Shown: positions 9,591-18,746 of the stretch, piece by piece
How positions within the stretch are numbered: the first letter of the stretch is position 1
Layout: each line of letters begins with the position of its first letter
Source of the DNA: Lacrimispora xylanisolvens
GTDB lineage: Bacteria; Bacillota; Clostridia; Lachnospirales; Lachnospiraceae
Length of the DNA stretch: 64,000 nucleotides
Assembly (NCBI GenBank): GCA_017084465.1
Contig: CP070896.1
Location: 4,515,501-4,579,500 of the forward strand
Direction: 5' to 3'
Notes under the pieces: model-generated
The model's input: only the letters and a program-made list of their open reading frames with translations
Database searches by the model: none
What the model was told of the DNA's origin: nothing
Position numbers and translations under genes: made by a program

Positions 9591-10453
9591 TTAAGCTGTT
9601 TTGTGCGAATTTCTTCGGTGAAATTCCTGTTTTCTTTGTAAAGGCTTTAAAGAAATTGCTGTAATCATTAAAGCCGCACATGCTGTATACTTCATTGACG
9701 CTGTATCCGCCTGCTAAAAGCGTCTGCGCCAGTTCAATTCTTCTGGTGGTAATATAGGAGTTGATGGTAGTGCCTGTCCCTTTTTTAAAGAGCCTGCAAA
9801 GGTACGAGGTGCTTAAATAAAAATGGGATGCAATCTCCCCAATGCTTAAGGAAGAATCAATGTTATGATGGATATAGGTAATAATATCTGCAACCTTGCT
9901 GTTAAAATACTGTCTCTGTTCTTCTGACTGTTCTCCCAGATCTGCTTCTGTGGCACATTTTGTTAAAAACACCATAAACTCCGCAAAAGCAGAGCGTTCT
10001 TCCACATCGTGTCCGAACCCCTCCTCTACTGCCAGCTTATTAAAATAGTAGGTAAACCGCCGCTGCTGACCCTGGTTTAAGTGAATCCGGTGGGAAAAGT
10101 TATCCGGCCGGTGGGTGAAACAGTAGGTTAAATCGGTATAATCAGTGGAAATAGTCTTTAAATACTCCGGATCAATAAAAACAGCATATCGTTCATGGGG
10201 GATGGACGAATCCATCTGAAGAATCTGATGCTTCTCCCGGGGATTAATCATAAATAAATCGCCAGGCTCTATGCGGTAATTGTTATCTTCAATTAAAAAA
10301 GGTACGTCCGCCGCTGATGGAAAAGTAGAACTCACAGCACCGGTGGCTGTGCATACTTAAAACACTACTTTCCTTGTGCAGATGTGCAATGGAAAAGTAA
10401 TGGCTTTCAAAACACCGGTCAATTCCTTCCGAATATGAAGTAAGTACTTTCAT
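9586..10453 (-). CDS. AraC-family transcriptional activator, frameshifted near the N-terminus
   Basis: A 288-residue AraC/XylS regulator once a single-base indel is repaired. The C-terminal two helix-turn-helix motifs are intact (IGEIASHFYLSTSYLCRLFKK, then SVNEVYSMCGFNDYSNFFKAFTKKTGISP). The cupin-like sensor domain is split: from ATG 10453 (ribosome site AAGGAG at 10464-10469) the frame reads through HSHRCCEFYFSISGGRTF and stops, whereas the next frame continues as LIEDNNYRIEPGDLFMINPREKH. Removing one base from the six-A run at 10295-10300 (plus strand) joins them into a textbook sensor domain and gives a whole number of codons. It lies between GH105 and the ABC operon and probably activates both. 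Either a sequencing error or a real null mutation is possible. Confidence 0.85.
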
Positions 10454-10557
10454 TATTTGCATTCTCCTTGGCTAATACTACTAAAATAATATCATAGGAT
10501 GTCAAAATATGCAATGTTTTGTGCTGAATTTGAAATGAATTATAAGGACATAGGTGT

Positions 10558-10592
10558 TATAATAATAAAAAAGTGTTGTGTAAGCGCTTACG
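10558..10592 (+). promoter_or_regulatory. Promoter of the ABC-transporter operon with LacI-type operator
   Basis: TATAAT is at 10558-10563, but no good -35 box lies 17 bp upstream, which suits activation by the adjacent AraC protein. The palindrome TGTAAGCGCTTACG (10579-10592) lies just downstream of the -10 box and is identical to the site at the lacI promoter (20455-20468). Repression by that LacI protein is inferred. Confidence 0.7.
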
Positions 10593-10689
10593 CAAAAGTA
10601 CATATTTCTATATTGAAAATGCGAAAACATTTACATGAAACTTTTAAAGAACTCATTTTATGAGGGAGAGAAAAAGGAGAGAGAAAAAG

Positions 10690-12069
10690 ATGAGAAAAAT
10701 CAAACAGTGGACAGCAATGGGGTTAGCGACTGTTATGGCAATGTCTCTATCTGCATGCGGGTCAGGCAAAACTGCTGAAACAACCACTGCTGCACCTGCA
10801 GAAACTACGAAAGCAGCTGCTGCTGAAACAACAACTGCTGGAGCTACAACTTCTACAGAACCGGTAGAACTGAAATTTTCATGGTGGGGCGGCGACACAA
10901 GACATGCTGCAACCGAGGAAGCAATCAAAGCTTTCCAGGCAAAATATCCCAACATCACTGTAACTCCTGAATACGGTGCATGGAACGGCTGGGAAGAGAA
11001 GCAGTCTTTAAACATCTTAGGCGGCAATGCTGCTGATGTTATGCAGATCAACTGGAACTGGATCGAATCCTACAGCCAGGGCGGAAAGTCTTTCGCAAAC
11101 CTGGAGGATTACTCCGATGTTCTTGATTTAAAACAGTTCACACCAGAGAGCCTTGATCTTTGCAAGGTAGATAATAAATTAATGGCAGTTCCGATTTCTT
11201 TAACAGGCCGTCTGTTCTACTGGAACAAGTCAGCATTTGATGAGGTTGGTGTTGCACTTCCTACTGATCTTGATTCCTTATACAAAGCTGGTGAAGCATT
11301 CAAGGCAAAAGATGCTGATATGTATCCACTGGCACTTGGCGAATATGATCGTATGATCCTTATGGTTTACTATCTGGAATCCAAGTATGGCAAGAACTGG
11401 GTAGAAGATGGTACAGTTAACTACACAGAAGAAGAAGTAAAAGATGGTATGGACTTTATCACAGGACTGGAAGAGAAACATGTAATTCCTACTCTTGCTA
11501 CTATCAGCGGCGATATGGCTGACTCTCTTGACAAGAATGCAAAATGGATCGATGGAAAGTATGCTGGTATCTTTGAGTGGGATTCCTCAGCTTCCAAGTT
11601 CAAAAAAGCTCTTGAAGGCAGCGTAAACAAACCTGGTCAGGAATTCGTAGTTGGCGAGTTCATTAAGATGGGCGACAACAACGGTGGATTTACAAAGATC
11701 TCCATGGCATTTGCTGTTGGTGCAAACTCCAAACATCCAAAGGAAGCAGCTATGCTGATCAACTTCCTGTTAAATGATGAAGAAGGCGTTAAGATCGGTT
11801 CTACAGAAAGAGGTATTCCTTGTTCTGCAGCAGGCTTAAAGATCCTTCAGGATAACAAGCTTGGCGATCCTCTTACCATTGAAGCAAATACAAAAGTTAT
11901 GAATTACAGCAAGTTCACTCTGGATGCCAAATTTGAGCACAATGACTTAAAGGCTAACCCAGACGGCGTTTACTACAAAGTATTCGGCAAATTAAGCTCC
12001 AAAGAGCTGGATTCTGCTGCAGCTGCAAAAGAACTGATCAAGGGCGTTACTGATACACTTGAGAACTAA
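10690..12069 (+). CDS. ABC transporter sugar-binding lipoprotein
   Basis: A 459-residue family-1 extracellular solute-binding protein. The N-terminus is a lipoprotein signal, MRKIKQWTAMGLATVMAMSL followed by SACG with the lipobox Cys near residue 24. A Thr/Ala-rich linker (ETTTAAPAETTKAAAAETTT) then tethers the binding domain to the membrane. LKFSWWGGDTRH opens the mature domain. It should capture oligogalacturonide or rhamnogalacturonide fragments for the two permeases downstream; substrate is inferred from context. I start at ATG 10690, preceded by AAGGAGAGAG; the in-frame ATG at 10660 has no ribosome site. Confidence 0.93.
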   Translation: MRKIKQWTAMGLATVMAMSLSACGSGKTAETTTAAPAETTKAAAAETTTAGATTSTEPVELKFSWWGGDTRHAATEEAIKAFQAKYPNITVTPEYGAWNGWEEKQSLNILGGNAADVMQINWNWIESYSQGGKSFANLEDYSDVLDLKQFTPESLDLCKVDNKLMAVPISLTGRLFYWNKSAFDEVGVALPTDLDSLYKAGEAFKAKDADMYPLALGEYDRMILMVYYLESKYGKNWVEDGTVNYTEEEVKDGMDFITGLEEKHVIPTLATISGDMADSLDKNAKWIDGKYAGIFEWDSSASKFKKALEGSVNKPGQEFVVGEFIKMGDNNGGFTKISMAFAVGANSKHPKEAAMLINFLLNDEEGVKIGSTERGIPCSAAGLKILQDNKLGDPLTIEANTKVMNYSKFTLDAKFEHNDLKANPDGVYYKVFGKLSSKELDSAAAAKELIKGVTDTLEN

Positions 12070-12105
12070 TTGTCTTTAAAACGATAAGATATTCATATTT
12101 CATAC

Positions 12106-12131
12106 GAGCCGCCATAGGAATATGGCGGCTC
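12106..12131 (+). other. Intra-operon stem-loop after the binding-protein gene
   Basis: A perfect 10-bp stem, GAGCCGCCAT with ATGGCGGCTC, has a 6-nt loop and no following T tract. Such stem-loops between binding-protein and permease genes commonly protect the upstream mRNA, giving more binding protein than permease. That role is inferred. Confidence 0.6.
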
Positions 12132-12159
12132 CCATAAAGAAAAGGGCAGACAAAACGTC

Positions 12160-12828
12160 ATGGAATGCAGAAATGAGACATTAAAACCATACCAGCTCAC
12201 AGGAGCAGTACAAATGTTTGAAGCAACGAAAGACGATGCGTTCAAAGAATTTGTTATGGATCAGTTAAGCTGTATGGAAGCCCCGGAAGGGACGGCAGGA
12301 AGTCTGCCGGCACAGGATTATTCCGTTTATTTTTTCGCTTTGGAACAAACCGGTAATGAGAGTTACAGTCAAAAGATAGAAGATGTCATGAAAACCCCGG
12401 AGTGGACTTTGGAGCTTATGCCGTTTATAACAGCGTATGACACAAGATATAAAAGAAAAGAGCATTATAATGAGATTGTGGCCATGTTTCGGAATAAACA
12501 GCAGTTTACGGGATATGATCTGGTGTCACTGATCGATACGATTGCTCAGATGTCGGAAGAGATCTATGAATATTATAGGGAATTAAGGGATTTGTTTAAG
12601 GTTATAATCAAGGAGAAGATGAAAGACCTCCCCAATTCTTCTGAAATTATGGAAATTGGTTATTCCATTCTGAAAGCATGCAACATTGGAGTGCTTCAAA
12701 AAGAGAAATACGGTAATTTCGGGGAACTTGTATGGAGAAATATTGCGGGGATTGATAATAATACATGTACAGGTTTAAAGGATATGATCTGTGCGCAGCA
12801 TATAATTTTTAACAAACAGGAGGTATAA
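12160..12828 (+). CDS. Unknown 222-residue protein in the ABC operon, possibly a degenerate GH88/105-like fold
   Basis: I do not recognise this protein with certainty. It is hydrophilic, has no signal peptide or membrane segment, and is mainly helical by composition. Segments such as PEWTLELMPFITAYDTRYKRKEHYNEIVAMF resemble the helical repeats of GH88/GH105 enzymes, but the WLDG catalytic region is absent. It may therefore be a non-catalytic relative that senses or chaperones unsaturated uronides. It lies between the binding protein and the first permease, 5 nt before the latter, so it is surely co-transcribed. A homology or structure comparison with GH105 would decide. Confidence 0.55.
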   Translation: MECRNETLKPYQLTGAVQMFEATKDDAFKEFVMDQLSCMEAPEGTAGSLPAQDYSVYFFALEQTGNESYSQKIEDVMKTPEWTLELMPFITAYDTRYKRKEHYNEIVAMFRNKQQFTGYDLVSLIDTIAQMSEEIYEYYRELRDLFKVIIKEKMKDLPNSSEIMEIGYSILKACNIGVLQKEKYGNFGELVWRNIAGIDNNTCTGLKDMICAQHIIFNKQEV

Positions 12829-12833
12829 GCAGT

Positions 12834-13733
12834 ATGAAGTCAAAGGGTATACGTAAGTTCCTGGCTGATAATGCGGGATTCTTCTTTGTCCTGCCGTGGC
12901 TGATTGGATTTATACTTTTTAAAGTTTATCCATTCGCTTCTTCATTGTACTATAGCTTTACAAATTACGATCTGTTTAATGGCGTAACGAAAACAGGTAT
13001 GATGAACTATAATAAGATTTTTACGGATTCTGATATTACAAGAGCATTTATGGTAACTTTTAAATATGCGATTTTTGACGTTCCTTTAAAGCTGACCTTC
13101 GCATTATTTATCGCTTATATTCTGAACTTTAAATTAAAGGGAGTTAATTTCTTCAGAACGGCTTATTATATTCCCTCTATTCTTGGTGGTTCCATCGCCA
13201 TTGCCATCTTATGGAGAGCTGTATTTAATACAGATGGTCTGATCAATGCGGTAGTCGTTGCATTTGGCGGAGAAAAAATCAACTGGATGGCATCTGCCAA
13301 CGGTGCTTTATTCGTTATCATCATGTTACGAGTATGGCAGTTTGGTTCAGCCATGGTAATTTTCCTTGCAGCATTAAAAGGTGTATCGGAAGATTTATAC
13401 GAGGCTGCATCCATTGACGGAGCAGGAAAATGGACTCAGTTCTTTAAAATCACAGTTCCGTTAATCACACCGGTTATTTTCTACAACCTGATTACTCAGT
13501 TATGTCAGGCATTCCAGGAATTCAACGGACCTTTCCTTGTAACAAAGGGCGGACCAAACGGTGCAACAACACTGATTTCCATTCTTATTTACAACAATGC
13601 GTTCCTTCGTCATAAGATGGGTATCGCAAGTGCCCAGGCATGGATTCTGTTCCTGATTGTCATGACATTTACGGCAGTTGCATTTGTTAGCCAGAAGAAA
13701 TGGGTATATTACTCAGATGAAGACGGGAGGTAG
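12834..13733 (+). CDS. ABC sugar permease, UgpA/MalF type
   Basis: A 299-residue inner-membrane permease with about six hydrophobic helices. The cytoplasmic EAA loop, EAASIDGAGKWTQFFKITVP, near residue 190 docks the ATPase. It is the first of a heterodimeric permease pair of the carbohydrate uptake-1 family. A GGAGG ribosome site overlaps the end of the preceding gene. No ATPase gene is present in the operon, so the transporter presumably borrows a shared MsmX/UgpC-like ATPase encoded elsewhere, as is usual for Firmicutes oligosaccharide importers. Confidence 0.93.
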   Translation: MKSKGIRKFLADNAGFFFVLPWLIGFILFKVYPFASSLYYSFTNYDLFNGVTKTGMMNYNKIFTDSDITRAFMVTFKYAIFDVPLKLTFALFIAYILNFKLKGVNFFRTAYYIPSILGGSIAIAILWRAVFNTDGLINAVVVAFGGEKINWMASANGALFVIIMLRVWQFGSAMVIFLAALKGVSEDLYEAASIDGAGKWTQFFKITVPLITPVIFYNLITQLCQAFQEFNGPFLVTKGGPNGATTLISILIYNNAFLRHKMGIASAQAWILFLIVMTFTAVAFVSQKKWVYYSDEDGR

Positions 13734-13738
13734 ATGAC

Positions 13739-14590
13739 ATGACGAAAGAGACAAAAAGAAAAATAAGTACAATAATCCGTTATTCTCTTCTCGTAATAAT
13801 TGGATTCATTATGGTTTATCCCCTGATCTGGATGGTAGGTGCGACCTTTAAGACCAACTCAGAGATTTTTACCAGCGCATGGTTCTGGCCTAAGAACCCG
13901 GTTACAGACGGTTATGCCAATGCATTCGTTGATTACGGTGGTAAAATCAACCTGATTAAATCACTTTTAAACACTTATAAAATCGTAGTACCAAAGGTTA
14001 TTTTCACTGTAATATCAGCTACCATTACTGCTTACGGTTTTGGACGGTTTGAATTCAAAGGAAAAGCAATCCTCTTTTCTCTTATGATTTCCACCCTGTT
14101 CCTTCCTCAGGTAGTTTTAAATGCACCTCAGTACATTATGTTTAATAACTGGGGCTGGACAAATTCCTATCTTCCTCTTGTAATCCCTTCTTTATTTGCA
14201 GGAGACACATACTTCTTATTCATGCTGGTTCAGTTTTTAAGAGGTGTGCCAAAAGAGCTGGAAGAGGCAGCTAAGATCGACGGCTGTAATTCAATTAAAA
14301 CATTATGGTATGTCATTGTTCCCATGTTAAAGCCATCACTGGTATCAGTAGCTTTGTTCCAGTTTATGTGGACTTCCAATGACTTTATGGGACCCCTGAT
14401 CTACGTTTCCGACATGCCGAAATATACAAACTCCATTTACTTACGTATGTCAATGGACGGTGATGTAGGATTTCAGTGGAACAGAATTCTGGCGATGTCA
14501 CTTATCTCCATTATTCCTTCTCTGATTGTATTCTTCTGTGCGCAGGATTCCTTCATTGATGGTATTGCTGCAGGCGGAGTAAAAGGTTAA
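13739..14590 (+). CDS. ABC sugar permease, UgpE/MalG type
   Basis: A 283-residue partner permease with six predicted membrane spans and the EAA loop EAAKIDGCNSIKTLWYVIVP near residue 178. It begins 5 nt after the stop of the first permease, with GGGAGG overlapping that stop, so the two subunits are translationally coupled. It ends in GIAAGGVKG, the usual MalG-type C-terminus. Substrate specificity is inferred from the surrounding pectin genes. Confidence 0.93.
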   Translation: MTKETKRKISTIIRYSLLVIIGFIMVYPLIWMVGATFKTNSEIFTSAWFWPKNPVTDGYANAFVDYGGKINLIKSLLNTYKIVVPKVIFTVISATITAYGFGRFEFKGKAILFSLMISTLFLPQVVLNAPQYIMFNNWGWTNSYLPLVIPSLFAGDTYFLFMLVQFLRGVPKELEEAAKIDGCNSIKTLWYVIVPMLKPSLVSVALFQFMWTSNDFMGPLIYVSDMPKYTNSIYLRMSMDGDVGFQWNRILAMSLISIIPSLIVFFCAQDSFIDGIAAGGVKG

Positions 14591-14682
14591 GATCAAAAAG
14601 AGGGCGTGGTATGTAATTGCTGCGCTCTTTTTCAATAGAAAAAATAATAACACAGGAAAACTTACAGGTGAGGTTTAACAGT

Positions 14683-16236
14683 ATGGAATTAAGAGTTGTA
14701 TTTCAGACAGCGCGTTCTGTAACCATAGAGACAATCACAGAAACAATCTATGAATTTGATACTCCGGGCCAGATTCTGGTAAACGGAGAAAACCAGGGAG
14801 AGACAAAACAGGTTGTGTTTACACTGTTTGACTTAAAGCCGGATATGGACTATAATATTTCTCTGGAAAGAAATGGAGAAAAGGCAGAGGTAAATTTCCA
14901 TACGGATTATGAATTTGTAACCATTAATGTCAGAGAGGTTGGCGCTCATGGAGACGGAATCCAAAACGACACTCCTTTCATTCAGGCTGCGATTATGGCA
15001 TGTCCCAAAGACGGAAGAGTGCTGATTCCTGCAGGAAAATACAAGGTTACCAGTCTGTTTTTAAAGAGCCATATAAAGATGGAACTCTCAGAGGGAGCGG
15101 AGCTCCTTGCAGAGACTGACCGGTATCAGTTTCCAAAGTTCCCCGGAATGATCGAGAGTTACGATGAAAAAGATGATTATAATCTGGGAACCTGGGAGGG
15201 CAACCCCCTTCCTATGTTTGCAGGCATCATCACCGGTATTGATGTGGAAGATGTCGTAATCTATGGCAAAGGAATCATTAACGGACAGGCATCCTTTGAT
15301 AACTGGTGGGACAATGTAAGAGTGATGAAGGGAGCGTTCCGCCCGCGTATGGTATTTTTGGAACGTTGCAGGAAGATTACGCTTCAGGGCTTTTCTTTAA
15401 AAAATAGTCCGACCTGGGTTCTTCATCCTTATTTCAGTGAAGACTTAAAGTTTTTAAATTTAAGCATAAGCAATCCGGCAGATTCTCCTAATACAGACGG
15501 ACTGGATCCGGAATCCTGTAAGGACGTGGAGATACTGGGACTTCATTTTTCACTGGGTGATGACTGCATTGCCATCAAGTCAGGCAAGATCTATATGGGA
15601 CGCAGATATAAAAAGCCTTCTGAGAACATCACCATTCGCCAGTGTCTGATGGAAAACGGTCACGGAGCCGTTACCATCGGAAGTGAAGTGGGTGCAGGCG
15701 TGAAAAACATCCTGGTAGAGCGCTGTCTGTTCCGCCATACAGACAGAGGTCTGCGGATCAAAACCAGAAGAGGAAGGGGAAAGGACTCCGTTCTTACGGA
15801 TATTACCTTTGACCACATTGATATGGATCATGTTATGACCCCCTTTGTAGTCAATGGCTTCTACTTCTGTGATCCTGATGGAAAATCAGAATACGTTCAG
15901 TGCAGAGAACCACTTCCGGTTGATGACAGAACGCCTGAGATCGGCAGATTCAGCTTTACCAATATAAACGCGGCTAATTGTCATGTGGCAGCCTCCTTTC
16001 TCTATGGTCTTCCAGAAAAGAAGATTGAACGCATTGAATTTAAGAACGTTGACATTTCCTTTGCGAAAGAGGCGAAGTCAGGAGCTCCTGCTATGTTAAG
16101 CGGAGTGGGAGAGTGCACCAAAAAAGGTTTTTGTATCAGCAATGTGGACACCCTGATCTGTGAAAATGTTCATATTTCCGGACAGGAAGAGGAAGCATTT
16201 GAATTAAGCAATATTAATCATTACGAAACGATCTAA
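14683..16236 (+). CDS. GH28 polygalacturonase/exo-galacturonidase, intracellular
   Basis: A 517-residue right-handed beta-helix enzyme of glycoside hydrolase family 28, which hydrolyses alpha-1,4 galacturonic bonds. All four family signatures are present: SPNTDGLDP, GDDCIAIKSG, GHGAVTIGSE with the catalytic-site His, and RIKT. An N-terminal beta-domain of about 90 residues precedes the helix. There is no signal peptide, so it should act on imported oligomers. I start at ATG 14683, after AGGTGAGG (14668-14675); an in-frame ATG at 14617 lies in a poor context. The gene follows the permeases by 92 nt. Confidence 0.93.
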   Translation: MELRVVFQTARSVTIETITETIYEFDTPGQILVNGENQGETKQVVFTLFDLKPDMDYNISLERNGEKAEVNFHTDYEFVTINVREVGAHGDGIQNDTPFIQAAIMACPKDGRVLIPAGKYKVTSLFLKSHIKMELSEGAELLAETDRYQFPKFPGMIESYDEKDDYNLGTWEGNPLPMFAGIITGIDVEDVVIYGKGIINGQASFDNWWDNVRVMKGAFRPRMVFLERCRKITLQGFSLKNSPTWVLHPYFSEDLKFLNLSISNPADSPNTDGLDPESCKDVEILGLHFSLGDDCIAIKSGKIYMGRRYKKPSENITIRQCLMENGHGAVTIGSEVGAGVKNILVERCLFRHTDRGLRIKTRRGRGKDSVLTDITFDHIDMDHVMTPFVVNGFYFCDPDGKSEYVQCREPLPVDDRTPEIGRFSFTNINAANCHVAASFLYGLPEKKIERIEFKNVDISFAKEAKSGAPAMLSGVGECTKKGFCISNVDTLICENVHISGQEEEAFELSNINHYETI

Positions 16237-16250
16237 AGGAGAAGAGTACA

Positions 16251-17083
16251 ATGCAGATTGGAATTCGATTACACGATGTGGCACCAGGTACCATAGAGGA
16301 ACGTTTAAAAATAGCCAGCGAACAGGGATTTTCCTGTGTACATCTGGCGCTGACAAAAACAATCAATGATCATTCAGTGGAGAATTCTGCCTTAACACCG
16401 GGATTTGCTTCCTATCTTAAGAACAAATTCGGAGAATATCATATGGATATCGCTGTTTTAGGCTGCTATTTAAACCTGGCCCATCCCGATCCGGAAGAGA
16501 TTAAGAAGATTCAGGAGCGTTATTTTGCCCATCTTCGTTTTGCCTCCATCTTAGGCTGCAGCGTTGTGGGAACCGAGACAGGAAACCCCAATCCAGAATA
16601 CCGTTTTGAGCCGGCATCCCATACAGAAGAAGCTCTTCAGACATTTATTACCAACTTCCGTCCCGTTGTGGAATGTGCAGAAAATTCGGTGTAATCATGG
16701 CAATCGAACCGGTATGGAGCCATATCGTATACAATTCCAAGCAGGCTCTTAAAGTGTTAAAAGCAATCAATTCCCCGAATTTAAGAATCATTCTTGATCC
16801 GGTTAATTTACTGTCTGTGGAAAACAGCAGTGAATACGACAAAGTGATTCAAGAAGCCATCGAGGATCTGGGAGAGTATACCGACGTTCTTCATATGAAG
16901 GATTTCGTCATTGAAGGCGATAAAGTGGTTTCCGGAGCACCTGGAACCGGAGTTATGAAATATGATACAATTCTGAATTTTGCAAAGAAAGACAAACCAT
17001 ATATTCAGATGACAATCGAGGACAGTACTCCGGATAATGCAGAGTGGTCAAGAAAGTTTCTTGAAAATTACAGCAGCAATTAA
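16251..17083 (+). CDS. Sugar phosphate isomerase/epimerase (TIM barrel), frameshifted
   Basis: A 277-residue xylose-isomerase-like TIM-barrel protein split by one indel. The first part (MQIGIRLHDVAPGTIEERLK to PVVECAE) stops at 16694. The second part (FGVIMAIEPVWSHIVYN to the end) is in another frame. Adding one A to the AAAA run at 16681-16684 restores AEKFGVIMAIEP and a whole-codon length. Metal-site residues of the fold are visible (E in AIEPV, D in IILDPVN, H in VLHMKDF, E in TIEDST). Its position after GH28 and before uxaBA suggests a uronate or keto-sugar isomerisation step, but the reaction cannot be assigned. Confidence 0.82.
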
Positions 17084-17122
17084 GTATAAATTTCGGATAA
17101 TATTTGATTAATAAAAATAAAA

Positions 17123-17166
17123 AAGGGCTTTGACTGGTTTACACCAAATCAAAGCTCTTTCTTTTA
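17123..17166. terminator. Terminator of the ABC-GH28 operon
   Basis: AAGGGCTTTGA (17123-17133) pairs with TCAAAGCTCTT (17149-17159) with one G-U pair, followed by a T-rich tail. It separates the operon from the convergent uxaB gene. Confidence 0.82.
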
Positions 17167-17224
17167 TCCGTATGGATTTGTATTTGTTGTGATCGTCATT
17201 GGTATGACAGGCAGCACCCTCTAA

Positions 17225-18712
17225 TTATAAACATTCCTTCATAACTGCGTAAGCGCCTTTTTCTTCAATATCTTTTAAATATCCGCTGACAGCTGCTTCA
17301 AAGCCTTCGATGGCAGTTAAATCCTCACCCCAGAACTCTGTATTTGTGCAGACAGAGTGGGTAAGAGCAGCGGCATCCTCGTCTTTGTGGTCATAGAAGA
17401 ACTGGAGAATCTGCTTATCATCTTTTACTGTATAGGTATCACCAGCAGGACGTACCGCAGTCAGTCCGTCTTCTGTCAGTGTTGTTCCATGGTAGAATGC
17501 AATATAGAATGCAAAGGAAGCAGTAATGCAGCTTGGAAGCGCATGATTCTTCTCTACAAATCCCTTTAAAGACGGCATTACACGGGCTTTCCATTTGGAT
17601 GTGGAGTTTAAGGAAATAGCCAACAGCGCATGGTCAATAAATGGGTTTTTGAAACGCTCTGTTACAGAAGCTGCAAAGCTCTTTAATTCTTCCTCCGGAA
17701 GAGTTAAGGTAGGAATGATTTCATCGTAAATGGTCTTGTTCATGAAACCGCAGATCACTTCGTCATCCATACAGTTGCGCACAATATCCTGACCAGCCAG
17801 GTAAGCGCCTAAAACAAAAGAGGTATGAGCACCGTTTAAGATACGAACCTTTCTCTGCTTGTATGGTTTATGATCTCCACAGATAACAACAGGAAGACCT
17901 GCTTCTTCAAATGGAAGTTCCTTCTTTAAGCTGTCTGGTCCTTCGATTACCCAGAAACCAAATACTTCACCAGTATCGATGATGTTGTCAATATAGCCTA
18001 ATTCTTCACAGATCTCAGCTGCCTCGCTTCTTGGATAACCGGTTACGATACGGTCAACCAGTGTGGAGCAGAAGATATTCTCTGCTTTAATCCAGTTTAA
18101 GAACTCGTCGCCTAAATTCCACTGTTTTGCATAGCTTAATACGCATTTTTCCAGTTCTTTTCCGTTGTTATCAATCAGCTCGCAGGAAAGAATCACAAAT
18201 CCTTTTCCAGCTTCCTTGCCGAACTTCTCAAAACGTCTGTATAAGAACTGTGTCAGCTTTCCAGGATAGCTGTCAGCCGGTACATCGGTAAACTGGCAGG
18301 AAGGGTCATAAGTAATTCCAGCCTCAGTGGTGTTGCAGGCAATAAACCGGAGATCCGGGTTTTCTGCACAGGCAAGAACGGTTTCGTACTCGCTGTAAGG
18401 ATTTAAACATCTGCTTACGCAGGAAATGACACGCTTGTCATTTACTTTCTGGCCATTTTCAAAGCCGCGGAGGAAGAGCGTATAAAGACCTTCCTGCTCA
18501 TTGATCATATCAGCAAGACCAGGAGCGATTGGCTGACATAAAACAACCTTTGAATTAAATCCGGTCTTCTCATTGAGAACATCGATAAAATAATCAACAA
18601 ATGCTCTTAAGAAGTTTCCTTCGCCGAACTGCAGTACACGTTCTGGTGCATCTTTTAATAAATATCCGTCATAACCCAGCTTTTCCAGTGTTTGGTAGCT
18701 TAACTTTTCCAT
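17225..18712 (-). CDS. uxaB: Tagaturonate reductase (altronate oxidoreductase)
   Basis: A 495-residue member of the mannitol dehydrogenase family that reduces tagaturonate to altronate with NADH. The N-terminal Rossmann entrance reads RVLQFGEGNFLRAFVDYFID. The catalytic-domain signature HKPYKQRKVRILNGAHT contains the conserved Lys and His-Thr of the family. I start at ATG 18712, which follows AAGGAGA (about 18722-18728 on this strand); a start at 18739 would have no ribosome site. It is 34 nt downstream of uxaA and co-transcribed with it. The preceding pathway enzyme, uronate isomerase uxaC, is not in this window. Confidence 0.92.
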   Translation of the reverse strand: MEKLSYQTLEKLGYDGYLLKDAPERVLQFGEGNFLRAFVDYFIDVLNEKTGFNSKVVLCQPIAPGLADMINEQEGLYTLFLRGFENGQKVNDKRVISCVSRCLNPYSEYETVLACAENPDLRFIACNTTEAGITYDPSCQFTDVPADSYPGKLTQFLYRRFEKFGKEAGKGFVILSCELIDNNGKELEKCVLSYAKQWNLGDEFLNWIKAENIFCSTLVDRIVTGYPRSEAAEICEELGYIDNIIDTGEVFGFWVIEGPDSLKKELPFEEAGLPVVICGDHKPYKQRKVRILNGAHTSFVLGAYLAGQDIVRNCMDDEVICGFMNKTIYDEIIPTLTLPEEELKSFAASVTERFKNPFIDHALLAISLNSTSKWKARVMPSLKGFVEKNHALPSCITASFAFYIAFYHGTTLTEDGLTAVRPAGDTYTVKDDKQILQFFYDHKDEDAAALTHSVCTNTEFWGEDLTAIEGFEAAVSGYLKDIEEKGAYAVMKECL

Positions 18713-18746
18713 TCCGTTTGTCTCCTTATAGGTAGTCAAAAATATT

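Noticed and set aside
10436..10452. A GTAAGTACTT sequence near the AraC start as a fourth LacI operator
   Set aside because: Only part of the palindrome matches, and it lies within the first codons of the AraC gene; too weak beside the three strong sites.
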